A program made the translations under genes and the position numbers. Shown one piece after another: positions 11,953 through 22,213 of a stretch of DNA of 64,000 bases (its first letter is position 1; every line of letters begins with the position of its first letter). The stretch lies in the NCBI GenBank assembly GCA_930367205.1, contig OV884009.1, positions 98,973,189 to 99,037,188 on the forward strand, written 5' to 3'. Below the pieces are notes generated by a model. That model did not search any database. It was given only the letters and a program-made list of their open reading frames with translations, and had not been told where the DNA came from. Source of the stretch: Acanthosoma haemorrhoidale. Taxonomy: Eukaryota > Arthropoda > Insecta > Hemiptera > Acanthosomatidae.

Positions 11953-12884
11953 AAGGGTGTCCCAGAATTAACACAAGATTTGATTTAAATAGAAAACACA
12001 GTTTTTAGTATTTTTGTTGTTATTGAATTATAAAGTAAATAGGATAGGGTTATTTATGGAATAACACATCGGGCAAATGGCCTCCACGACTTTGCTGGCA
12101 CATACGCACTCACTCTTTTGTCGAAATTTTCCATGGCCATTTGGCATAAATGTGGTTGAATTTCGTTATTGCAGCGTTGAATTTCCTCTTTTGATGTACG
12201 GGTGGATGTGGGCTTGTTGACATACACCTTTGACTTCAAATAACCCCATAGAAAGAAATCTAAAGGTGTTAAATCACACGATCTAGGAGGCCATTAATTC
12301 TGATCACCGAAACGAGAGAGTACATGACCTTGAAATGTTTCATGCAGTATTTGAATTGTTTCATGGGCTGTATGGCATATGGCACCTTCTTGTTGAAACT
12401 ACATATTGGCCACATTAATATCATCCAATTTCGGCACAAAGAACTGTGTTATCATGTCGCGATATCTAGTACTAGTAACATTCACTGCTTGACCAGCCTC
12501 ATTTTCACAAAAGTATGATCCAATGATGCCTCCAACCCAAAATCCACACCAAACAGTGACACGTTGTGGATGCATTTGTTTTTCGACAGTCACATGTGGG
12601 TTCTCCGAACCCCAAATGCGACAATTTTGTCGATTAACAAAGCCATCAAGATGAAAATGTGCCGACCATATTTTGTATGAAATTTTCGAACTGCGGCCGC
12701 TAAACTTTCATTATTTTTGAGATAATGTTCAACAATAAAGACACGTTGTTCTATCGTGTAACGCTCCATTTTTACTAACCCTAAACTGTCAGCTGTCAAA
12801 TTGTTTTTTTGTTAGGGTTAGGGTTGCACTTTACTGCACAAATGGCGGCAAATTCAAATGTTACGTTAATTCTAGGACACCCTT
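11953..12884 (-). mobile_element. Mariner element, internally deleted
   Basis: A 932-bp mariner bounded by TA on both sides (11951-11952 and 12885-12886). Left end AAGGGTGTCCCAGAATTAAC and right end, read on the minus strand, AAGGGTGTCCTAGAATTAAC form the terminal inverted repeats. Mariners are usually about 1.3 kb, so roughly a third is gone, including the catalytic centre of the transposase. A deletion derivative that cannot move alone but could respond to a transposase acting on these ends. Confidence 0.88.
12054..12769 (-). pseudogene. Mariner transposase remnant
   Basis: Start chosen at the ATG at 12769: MERYTIEQRVFIVEHYLKNN, the N-terminal helix-turn-helix of a widespread insect mariner transposase. 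After a large deletion the next frame (12399-12593) reads EKQMHPQRVTVWCGFWVGGI and GQAVNVTSTRYRDMI, the middle of the DDE catalytic domain downstream of the second Asp region. A third frame (12054-12239) reads LKSKVYVNKPTSTR-like sequence through EEIQRCNNEIQPHLC to the C-terminus. The segment with the first catalytic Asp is deleted, and frames are broken. Typical intact length is about 345 residues. Confidence 0.88.
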
Positions 12885-12886
12885 TA

Positions 12887-14320
12887 TACTACTATAACTA
12901 TTTATGAAAGAACGACAGGGTCCATTGGATCCAAGGCCTTACATCAGCAATCTCTCTACCTAAGGGCTTATTTTCATCGATGGGTTTTAATCTGAGGGCC
13001 TTACAAAGTAAGTGTAAATAGGTCACAGCAGTAAAACCATATCACGCTAAGTAAGTAAGCACAAGATTCTTCCTTGATCCACTGATAAGGGAACCGTCCG
13101 CTTTATAGCAATAAACCTTTGCCGCGAAATGAACTTGTGTGAACCAACTGAAACTTATTTTGGAAGTATTTTGATGAATATGTAATCTGTAGAAACGTTG
13201 CGACAATTACAAACATCCCTCCTCCTGAGAAAACGATATTATTGACAGTTTTATTGACTTTACGTAGTTATAATCCACTTAAGTACTGACCTAATTTCGT
13301 GCTCAACCGAAATTAATAAACAGAATGTCATAATCTTTAATTTCATACCCTACTTAAAAGTATGCATTTTTTTTTTTAATAGAAACTAAGTAATCAATTA
13401 ATGACACTCAATTATATTTTATAGAAATGGCTATATTTTTATTGTCTTCCTAATTTCAAGTCGTTAGCTTAAACTCACAATTATCTCGACAGACAGACAG
13501 TATAAGGGTGTCTGGTTTTGATAAAAAATTGAACTTAACCATTTTTCTAAAAATTACTATCAAATTATTTTATTCGTTTATATATATTTAAACAACATAC
13601 ATTATTCAGTTCATAATCAAAGAAAAAAAAAATGTAATATTTTGAAGCTACTGATCTATGAATCAACCAATTATTGACAGTATTATTTCTGCACTGACAG
13701 TAGTTTTTCTTGTGTATTTTTATACTCAGGGACGGAGGAAGTCTGTACAAATAATTAGCACAGAGCGGTCACTAACATTATCCTCTGCTGTAATGTTAAC
13801 GAAAAGTGATTGTACATTTTATGTCCAAAAAAACTATTTTCTTTCCTCCTATATATTACATTAGAGTCAATCAGAAAAATTAAATTGACTGGTACAAATC
13901 CACTAAACGTACTAAAAGTTTTTCAACTGTACAAAAAAACAAAAACATATTTATTTCAATGGTAATGTAGAATCGAATAGAATAGAAAAAAAAAACATAT
14001 TCCGGGTCAAAGTTACCTATGAATGACATTAATGCACTTGTCAAATTCATATATGTCAAATAAAAATAACAATAACATCATAAAAAAAAAAAAATGACAA
14101 TGTAAAATAAAGTGTAAACCTCTAAAAGAAAAAATAATAGTAATTATGAAATACAATAAAAGATTGTTTAACCGCATTTAGTAAATAAACTTATTAAAAA
14201 AAAAAAAATGTCAATATGCAGAAGTCAGTACAATATAATACATTATTAAATTGATAAAAAAAAAAATTAAAAACATACAAGCTAAATATACACTAGTAAA
14301 ATCCAAACAAGTTACTAGCC
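12887..14320. other. No gene recognised (very AT-rich)
   Basis: AT-rich with many A-runs of 8-13 bases (for example about 13988, 14083, 14198). Short open frames such as 13658-13864 have no recognisable domain. Confidence 0.5.
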
Positions 14321-14322
14321 AA

Positions 14323-14358
<36 letters not shown>
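14323..14358 (+). repeat. (AC)n-(AT)n microsatellite
   Basis: About twelve AC units run directly into six AT units, ending at the left edge of the perfect inverted repeat. AT units also follow the right arm. Confidence 0.9.
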
Positions 14359-14359
14359 C

Positions 14360-14616
14360 TCTGTACCTCGGAGGGATACAACACTATGTCCATTTTCATA
14401 ACTTTACAGGAGAGGAGTTTTAAACTTTTTTTCAACAAAAAGTGTTATTGGCATAGCTATTTATTGAGATGTAAATAACAATAAATAGAATGTTCTGGTA
14501 AAATATTGTTTCAACATTATTGTTCCAATAACACTTTTTGTTGAAAAAAAGTTTAAAACTCCTCTCCTGTAAAGTTATGAAAATGGACATAGTGTTGTAT
14601 CCCTCCGAGGTACAGA
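14360..14616. repeat. Perfect 92-bp inverted repeat (hairpin)
   Basis: Left arm 14360-14451 and right arm 14525-14616 are exact reverse complements over 92 bases, separated by a 73-base loop. With a two-base bulge the pairing extends into flanking AT units. The arms contain no known coding motif. Either a hairpin MITE inserted in an AT repeat or a recent local inverted duplication. If transcribed through, the RNA would form a long perfect stem. Confidence 0.95.
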
Positions 14617-14620
14617 TATA

Positions 14621-15154
14621 TAAGTTAAAGCCAGAAGCATGCTGAATATTAATACGAGCATGGGATGTAAACAACCCATGATCCTATATATGCAGGATTA
14701 TTTACAAGGGAAGCGCAGGACTGTACATGTAGAGCAGTTAAAGCTTCCGCTGGGGAAGCCTCCCGAAGTAGTTTGGCTCTTTTTTGTATATACTTTTATC
14801 AGGATATGTTTTATTGTTATTCTTTTATTTACTTGCATTATCTTCAGTTTTGTACAAAATTCTATAAGGTTTCTGTTATATTTCTTAGGGCAGTGTTGTG
14901 CTTTTCAGTAAGTGTGTATAAGTGTTAAGTTGGAGTTCCCGACGGATGGTCAGGAGCTGGCAGGGGGGGGGGATTAAAGCCAGAGGCATGACTATGTTGA
15001 ATATTAATACGATCATAGGATGTAAACAAACCATGATCCTATACATGCAGGATTATCATCAACAATAAAACAGTCTTTTACTGGAGTCAGAGTGTGTCCT
15101 GTCATTTCCCTATTTCCTGATTCTGTTTTATCAATTTTAACCCCTGGTGATTAA
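14621..15154 (+). mobile_element. LTR-element remnant with paired LTR-like repeats
   Basis: A block of about 80 bases beginning TTAAAGCCAGAAGCATG (14621-14701) is repeated with few changes at 14975-15056. Between them is a short frame reading GKRRTVHVEQLKLP, which resembles the C-terminal tail of Gypsy integrase/pol, and then a run of G (about 14956-14965) that could be a polypurine tract just before the second repeat. This suggests a 5' LTR piece, the last part of pol, a polypurine tract and a 3' LTR, with everything else deleted. LTR limits and TSD are not certain. Confidence 0.45.
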
Positions 15155-15479
15155 CTTATATATGTAAGTTAATGTTTGTTGGTTTTCGAATTAAAAAAGA
15201 AAAAGAAAAAAGGTACTAAGAAACAACACGCATGAAAGTTAGAACTAGACTGTTTATTTAGAGTCTCTAATCCTGTATATTTACATTCGGGATGTTTACA
15301 TTCCTAAGTTCGGGGATTAAGGTTGGATATTGATGCTGCCCGGAGCTTAATTTATATATAGTATATATATATGCATTTATATACATATAGTATACAATGA
15401 GATGTAGATATAAATGCAAAAATAAAAGATAAACTGATAAATAAATCGTTCCCAGACCATCAAGCGTCTGCATGGATGG

Positions 15480-15770
15480 TGAGGAGGTATTGGAATAGGA
15501 GAGTTATGGTAAGGGTGAAGGATACCAGATATTAGGAGCTAGAGAATTCCAGAGGGTAGTATAATCATTAGAGAAATGTTTTCACCACTACCTTGTTTGA
15601 TGAAAGGAGACTTTTAAGTACCCATCATAGTTGAATGTGAGTGTAGATATGGAGGTATGGTTGGAATAAACAGGGACCCTGTTAGCTAATACATACCCTT
15701 TGTCAATGGTACATGGGACCCACATATTCTTATCTATATAAAGGTACCATCGACCAAAGTATTTACACAC
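15480..15770 (-). pseudogene. Possible LINE RT C-terminal remnant
   Basis: On the minus strand, frames around 15500-15600 read FSNDYTTLWNSLAPNI, like the F-x-R/x-x-x-x-W-N-x-L-P signature near the end of many non-LTR reverse transcriptases, preceded by an open frame (15588-15770) with no clear motif. Only one motif supports this, with a stop beside it. Confidence 0.3.
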
Positions 15771-17233
15771 ACGCAGGGATCGTCTTATGACTGTGTCCGA
15801 GTTTTCTTGATTATTACTCGCTTATTTCCTATATTTCTCCATATTTTTTACCAAAACCACCTTTTTTTTAGAAAATCTACTGTATATTAAAGATCCCTTT
15901 TAAACTGTTAAAAACGATTTTTAGCAGAAATATTGACAAAAATAAACACCTTTCAGTAGAAAAACTTGAAATCTAGAATTACTTCTCAGTCGTAGAGAAG
16001 CGCATATAATAATTTATAACTAAAGTATATGCAGGAGCCCGTTTCAGCTGAGAAGAAAAGGTATGTGGTAGTGGGGTGCGCGGGGAGAGCCCTTTTCAAA
16101 TTGCGATCGGTGACAATTGGTGGCTGTACATTGATCCATAAATAAGACATAAATAAATAAGATTGGAGTAACTTGCTAAGGCCACGTTATGTTAGCTTCA
16201 ATTAAAAAAAAAACAAACATTCAAAATAATGTACTCCATAATGAATATTATATTGTAAAAATTCAACTATTATGTAATAATTATAAAATGGGAAATTTGA
16301 TGGGATTGAGCTAACCTATAGACGATCTACCGTAAAACTCATAGTGGACATCTAATACTAGGAAAAAGTATTCATAAATTAAGATGTATTCTACAGATTG
16401 AAATTTGTTGGCTGGTGTTAATTGTTAAATCCATCTAAGTACTCATCCATCGGCTTCATCGTAGAACAAACATAGCTAATCATCTGAAAATTACGCTTGG
16501 ATCTTAAATAATCATTAGCAACTTTTTTACTTGGAGGGTAGAGTGAAACGAGTCCAACGTCCCTCCTCCACTTTTAAAATATTATATTGTTTCGAAAACC
16601 CCCTTCTGATAACATTTTTCTTTAACACTAACAATATTCAATACATTTTCAATAACAATTTCAACACTAACTATTCACTAAACGATTTGACGGTGATGAT
16701 TTGACACTTCTCCATCCTGGGGTCTGTTGAGCCTCGATGAGTGTTTCTGATTCTTTACTGGCGATAGATATCCGTTGACACCTTGGGAGTGGGGATCGCC
16801 TGGACACAGGGTGGGGGTGCTGTTCACGACATTTCCTATAAATACGTAGGAGCCCCGGCAAACCGCCAGTTATAAGAAGCCAGGCGAGCACAATAGCCTT
16901 GTCCTCGGCTCTTTCTATAGAATCATTCATTTTTGTTGCCGAGCCCCTTACTACTTCTATCCATCTAAGGGTCTATCACTTCTATTTGTTCTTGGTAAAA
17001 ACAAACCAATTGAGCTGGAGTTTGAAAGGTATGCCCCACACCTCCTCGAAACATGTTGATTTGTTTTTGGTTAAAATTCAATAACGGGAAGAAGGAAAAA
17101 AAACGTTGTAATATCTTTTTGCTTTCAACATTTCACAAGTGTCAGTTCTGACTTCTTTTCAATGGTTAATGAACGACACATTGAAAGTTGCTAGAAATCC
17201 AATATTTAATGTTCTTTCAGCTGATTTCTATGG
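15771..17233. other. No gene recognised
   Basis: AT-rich. A GC-richer patch at 16680-16930 contains an 87-codon minus-strand open frame starting MNDSIERAEDKAIVLAWLL, with a hydrophobic stretch near its N-terminus; I recognise no family and see no splice or promoter signal tying it to a gene. Confidence 0.4.
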
Positions 17234-17245
17234 GGTTTTAATATT

Positions 17246-18027
17246 TTCAACAATCTTTATTGTGCAATAATTACAATCTGCCTTTTATAAGGCAATAATA
17301 ATACAGATAAATGATCTCATTCATACCATATTTACAGTCATCATTCACTCGCTCATTCATACAATAGGACATGATTGGAGAAACTGGCCATTGCCAGGAC
17401 TCCCACTGTCACGCGATTATAGCAGGTCACGAGGCCACTGCCGTTTCAGTCTCCGAGGAGGATTATAGGGATGAGTGGCGCAGTGCAAAGACTGTGCTAC
17501 AGGATTAGGGTGGTTGGAAAGGCTACTGTGGAATTTCATAAACTTGGAAGGGATGAGTTCTAGAATGTAGGGTATATTAAGGTCGTTATGAAGGGTTTTG
17601 TTGCTGACATAATAAGGGGCATTTACTATTGTTCTCAGGACTTCGGATTGAAAGGATTGGATACGCTTTAGGTTCGACTTTTTTGCTGTCCCCCATAGCT
17701 CTATTCCGTATGTCCAGATTGGTTTAAGTATAACTTTGTAGATTAGTAGTTTATTTTCTATTGAGAGATGGGATGTCCTTTGAAGTAGTCTGTACAGTTG
17801 TCCAAAGCGTCTGTTTAGTTCTTGTCTTTTTAGTCTCGTATGTGGGTTCCAGGTCAGCCGTTTGTCGAGATGGAAGCCTAAGTACCGTACTGTCTCGGTT
17901 ACAGGGAGAGGAATAGAATTAAAATAAACTAGTGGACAAGTCTTGCGACAAAGGGTGAAGGTAATGTGGGAGCATTTCGCTTCATTAACTTTGATCCGCC
18001 ATTGATTGCACCAATACTCGATCTCGT
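17246..18027 (-). mobile_element. LINE-A copy with 12-bp TSD
   Basis: A 782-bp 5'-truncated insertion flanked by the direct repeat GGTTTTAATATT at 17234-17245 and 18028-18039, the classic mark of target-primed reverse transcription. The 3' tail with its hairpin lies at the low-coordinate end. Relative to the copy at 11208, about 170 bases of the GC-rich 3' UTR are missing at about 17365. Confidence 0.92.
17417..18027 (-). pseudogene. LINE-A ORF2 C-terminal part
   Basis: The minus strand encodes about 200 residues of jockey-clade RT C-terminus in one frame: WRIKVNEAKCSHITFTLC at the cut 5' end, VRYLGFHLDKRLTW, RFGQLYRLLQRTSHLSIENK, YGIELWGTAKKSN, VLRTIVNAPYYV, and the end RRLKRQWPRDLL plus stop. 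YLGFHLDKRLTW is the conserved segment after the palm. No catalytic motif is retained because the copy is 5'-truncated. It is the longest uninterrupted stretch of this family in the window and a good reference for the other copies. Confidence 0.85.
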
Positions 18028-18039
18028 GGTTTTAATATT

Positions 18040-19390
18040 AAAGTTTTAGTTATTTCCTGAAAAGGCCATTTTTAGTGACCGGGGTGGTTAACAAGTATTT
18101 TGGATTAGAAAAAACTGATGCCAAGTCCTACGTGTATCATTCGGTTTTTTCACTTCCTATGCTCTTACATATATTTAAAACAATTAATACAGTTGATAGG
18201 TGATGTGAAAATATTGAAGTGGGTTAATATTTACAAATATATCATTTAAAGAATTAATGGCTACTGATCTCCTAGTTAGCTCGAAACGTACCTCGACCGG
18301 GTACATGTACTTTACCAGGTAAAGGAATATGACATCATGTATTGGTAATTTGATTTTAACAAAAAATATTTTCTAAGTGGCTTAGGAAAAAAAAGTACTT
18401 GACTTGTGTTGAGCCTCCGTCCCAGCACGTTGCCATCGGGAACTAATTATTATTCTTAGTAAGTTGGTTTTGATTCGTTCAAGGTGGTACTCAGGGTTAA
18501 TTGAAAATACCGTACGGTTTTTATTCACTTAGAACACAGCTTGTAGATCTATCATATCCTCGCATTTTCTATTTGATCGACTAAAAATTGCGGACAATGG
18601 TTATCAACTAAATGATTTTTTTCCATATAATATATAAACAAAATACAGTAGAGAAACAATTACAAGATATACTGGTGCCCCTCGGCACGAGGTTCTTAAA
18701 AACTAGTCAAATAATTTGTAAAAAACGTACGGTATTTTTTATCGGTAAAACACTTCATTTGCTTTCCATCAAACCAGGGGATATCTTTGAATGTATTTCT
18801 TTTTATTTACTCTTCTCTTTCCTTTTTTAAGGAGATCTTCATCATAAAGGATAATTAAAGACATGAAATTTTAAAATAGCTCCTTGTTCTAACTGTTGTC
18901 TTGAGAAAACTCAAATGTAAATAGATATGAAGCCAAAATTTTCACTGTGTGATTTTGTTGAGATATGTACTTGCCCTTATTGTTGCATCGCTAAAACAAG
19001 CATTATAGGCCGGAGTATCGTGGGTTATTGCTTAAAGTTTCAGATGGATATGATGACAATGAAGGCCACTACCGTAGGACACGCAGGCCAAATTGCTCGG
19101 TTACAAAAAATCACTTTTAAACAAAAGTAAATAAATTGTTGATAGCCAACATTTGGACCTGAAAAGAAAACGTATCGAAATCGGTTTAACAAATGGTTGG
19201 AGCGAAGCTTATTGTTTGCTCTCAAAATTTTGAATTAATTTTGGTGATACTATCTCTAATGAGCTGTAGGCAACTTGGAGTATTATCAGGTTCTGAGCTG
19301 TGTATTGAGAATGCTTAAAAGTGACATACTTTCTTCACATTTAATTTAGTTTCGTATATTGTCGCTTATTATAAATTAACCAAAACTTAC
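18040..19390. other. No gene recognised
   Basis: AT-rich, no TE ends or known domains. Lies just downstream (minus strand) of the candidate exon at 19391-19543, so it may be intron. Confidence 0.45.
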
Positions 19391-19543
19391 CTTGCTAAAT
19401 CCAGGGTATTGTTGCATATATGTTTGCTTTGCCAAGGCGTAAAACTCAATGGTCAACGACGCCTTGTAGTATTGATATATGAGTCGACGAGCTCTTAATC
19501 GAACCCCGGGGCCCCCAGAGGCTGGCCGAGATCCTGGTGCCAC
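19391..19543 (-). CDS. Candidate host-gene internal exon (unidentified)
   Basis: On the minus strand, a pyrimidine-rich stretch ending ...GATCTCAG at 19544-19551 precedes a 153-base block (51 codons, phase 0 at both ends), which is followed at once by the donor AAG|GTAAGTTTTGG (19390 downward). The peptide starts VAPGSRPASGGPGVRLRARR, then has Tyr-rich YQYYKASLTIEFYALAKQ and ends YPGFSK. I do not recognise the protein. GC content of the block is higher than the flanks, the length is a multiple of three, and both splice sites fit consensus, so a real exon is plausible. Other exons were not found in the window, which is possible if introns are long. It could still be a chance open frame. Confidence 0.5.
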
Positions 19544-20020
19544 CTGAGATCCACATGCCAGGAAGAGTGTATTAAAGGAAGTTGAAATTGAACAAAATGA
19601 TTTGTGCGTTTCCGTAAGGAAAATGAGTACAAAATATGCCAACAATCCTAATCACAAACAACTGAAAATAGATAGGTAAACATATAAGCACGTGGATGGT
19701 TAACGACATGTGCTTGCTAACTATGGATCTAGGAAGCATTGCCAAACAATGTGATGGGGGCACCCAAACATTGAGAAAGGATCATTTTATCCCGCAATAG
19801 AAAAAGAGATGGATTTGAAGAGAAATAAAAAAGGGTGCACACAACAAAAAGACTTCTCTCAGGCAAACCATATCAATTGCAAATCCAAGAAATTAAAATT
19901 TTTACAATGCGTTTTTAATTAAATGGATATAAAACTCACTGGTTAAGTATGCAGTGAAGCTACTTTTGAATGATTTAAATAGAAACGCTCTAGCGTGAAA
20001 ATTGTCACTTTACAACTTTC

Positions 20021-21300
20021 TGAAAAAAGCCCGTGACGATATATGACTAACTGAAAAAAGCCCGTGGCAATATATGGCTAACTGAAAAAAGCCCGTGACG
20101 ATATATGATTAACTGAAAAAAAGCCCGTGACGATATATGGCTAACTGAAAAAAAACCCATGACGATATATGATTAATTGAAAAAAACCCATGACGATATA
20201 TGATTAACTGAAAAAAGCCCGTGGCAATATATGGCTAACTGAAAAAAACCTGTGGCAATATATGGCTAACTGAAAAAAGCCCGTGACGATATATGATTAA
20301 CTGAAAAAAACCCATGACGATATATGATCAACTGAAAAAAGCCCGTGGCAATATATGGCTAACTGAAAAAAACCTGTGGCAATATATGGCTAACTGAAAA
20401 AAACCCGTGACGATATATGATTAACTGAAAAAAACCCATGACGATATATGATCAACTGAAAAAAGCCCGTGGCAATATATGGCTAACTGAAAAAAACCTG
20501 TGGCAATATATGGCTAACTGAAAAAAGCCCGTGACGATATATGATTAACTGAAAAAAACCCATGACGATATATGATCAACTGAAAAAAGCCCGTGGCAAT
20601 ATATGGCTAACTGAAAAAAACCTGTGGCAATATATGGCTAACTGAAAAAAGCCCGTGACGATATATGATTAACTGAAAAAAACCCATGACGATATATGAT
20701 CAACTGAAAAAAGCCCGTGGCAATATATGGCTAACTGAAAAAAACCTGTGGCAATATATGGCTAACTGAAAAAAGCCCGTGACGATATATGATTAACTGA
20801 AAAAAACCCATGACGATATATGATCAACTGAAAAAAGCCCGTGGCAATATATGGCTAACTGAAAAAAACCTGTGGCAATATATGGCTAACTGAAAAAAGC
20901 CCGTGACGATATATGATTAACTGAAAAAAACCCATGACGATATATGATCAACTGAAAAAAGCCCGTGGCAATATATGGCTAACTGAAAAAAACCTGTGGC
21001 AATATATGGCTAACTGAAAAAAGCCCGTGACGATATATGATTAACTGAAAAAAACCCATGACGATATATGATCAACTGAAAAAAGCCCGTGGCAATATAT
21101 GGCTAACTGAAAAAAACCTGTGGCAATATATGGCTAACTGAAAAAAACCCGTGACGATATATGATTAACTGAAAAAAACCCATGACGATATATGATCAAC
21201 TGAAAAAAGCCCGTGGCAATATATGGCTAACTGAAAAAAACCTGTGGCAATATATGGCTAACTGAAAAAAGCCCGTGACGATATATGATTAACTGAAAAA
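20021..21300 (+). repeat. 31-bp satellite with 124-bp higher-order unit
   Basis: About 41 tandem copies of a 31-base monomer (core CTGAAAAAAGCCCGTGACGA then TATATGATTAA). From about 20279 to 21290 four monomer variants (GCCCGTGACG, ACCCATGACG, GCCCGTGGCA, ACCTGTGGCA) recur in fixed order, giving a 124-base higher-order repeat present about eight times almost unchanged. Monomers at the left edge (20021-20278) follow no fixed order. No spacers, no coding content. Confidence 0.97.
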
Positions 21301-21435
21301 CAATTAAATTATATTTTTTCGAAAACTGGACAGCTTCGACAGCTTGCATAATGGTTGATTTTATTTTGCTCAGTGACGCAAAATAATTGTTAGGTTTTGA
21401 TTTCAAAATAAATCTGAACATCCAATAAAACTTGA

Positions 21436-21533
21436 TGAATATAAGTGTTTTTATTTATACTAGTAAATATAAGTGTTTTTATTTATACTAGTAAATATAA
21501 GTGTTTTTATTTATACTAGTAAATAAAAGTGTT
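21436..21533 (+). repeat. 28-bp tandem repeat, about 3.5 copies
   Basis: Unit AATATAAGTGTTTTTATTTA followed by TACTAGTA, repeated three times plus a partial copy with small changes. It starts 135 bases after the satellite but is unrelated in sequence. Confidence 0.9.
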
Positions 21534-22017
21534 TTTTAATTACGTTCCTAAAAAAAATACTTAAAGGTTTATTCAATACTTTTAAATTCTTTTATTAGTA
21601 ATTTTTCATATTGAAAAAATAAAGATATTGACCGTTAAAATTTTTTTGTATAAAAAGATTAAATTTTGTGTACATATAATTATACTTTAGGGCTGGGCAT
21701 AATTAAGGACCATAAAAGTTTCAAAAAAAAGGTGGTCAAACAGGTAAGATAACAATAGTATATGGTACATTATATAATATGCACGTGTGATATCGATGCC
21801 ATAATTATGTTACATGTTATTAGCTCAACCTGGTTTGAAATAATACATTGTCTATCTCTTATGAATGGTGCAGTTTGTTTGTTCGTTCAGAAAGAATTAT
21901 ATTTGAGACAACGGGAACAAATTTTACGACAGATGGAACGAAAATTCAATACCAATCACTATTTACCTATCAAATAATAGTTCCTCGTATTTCGTGGATT
22001 TCATTAATGAGATAAAC

Positions 22018-22213
22018 TATGTGTGGCCGTTGACATAGTTAAGTGGCTGACTTCTTACTGCGTAGACTGTAAGAACTTCTTGACCCGGGTTCGATCCCCG
22101 GTTCGCGAAGGATGTTTTCTTAGGGAGATGATTCTGATCGGGGTCGAGTCAGCCTCTTAAGGATAAATGAGTAACTACTCGATTAAAGAAGTATATAGAA
22201 TCCGGTAAAAAAA
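22018..22213 (+). mobile_element. tRNA-derived SINE
   Basis: The head has a Pol III A box (TAGTTAAGTGG) and, about 50 bases on, a perfect B box (GGTTCGATCCC) inside CCCGGGTTCGATCCCCGG. A body unlike tRNA follows (AGTCAGCCTCTTAAGGATAAA...), ending in an 11-base A-run at about 22207. A second copy of the body occurs at 39965-40115 on the minus strand, which supports a dispersed family. No clear target-site duplication. A functional tRNA gene is unlikely, as the acceptor stem does not pair. Confidence 0.7.

Noticed and set aside
16667..16930. 87-codon minus-strand open frame with hydrophobic N-terminus
   Set aside because: No family, splice signal or promoter recognised; a GC-richer patch can hold such a frame by chance.
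20021..21300. CRISPR-like array
   Set aside because: The 31-base units are directly adjacent with no variable spacers and the context is eukaryotic; it is a satellite.
22018..22105. Functional tRNA gene
   Set aside because: A and B boxes are good, but the acceptor arms do not pair and a SINE body with an A-tail follows.
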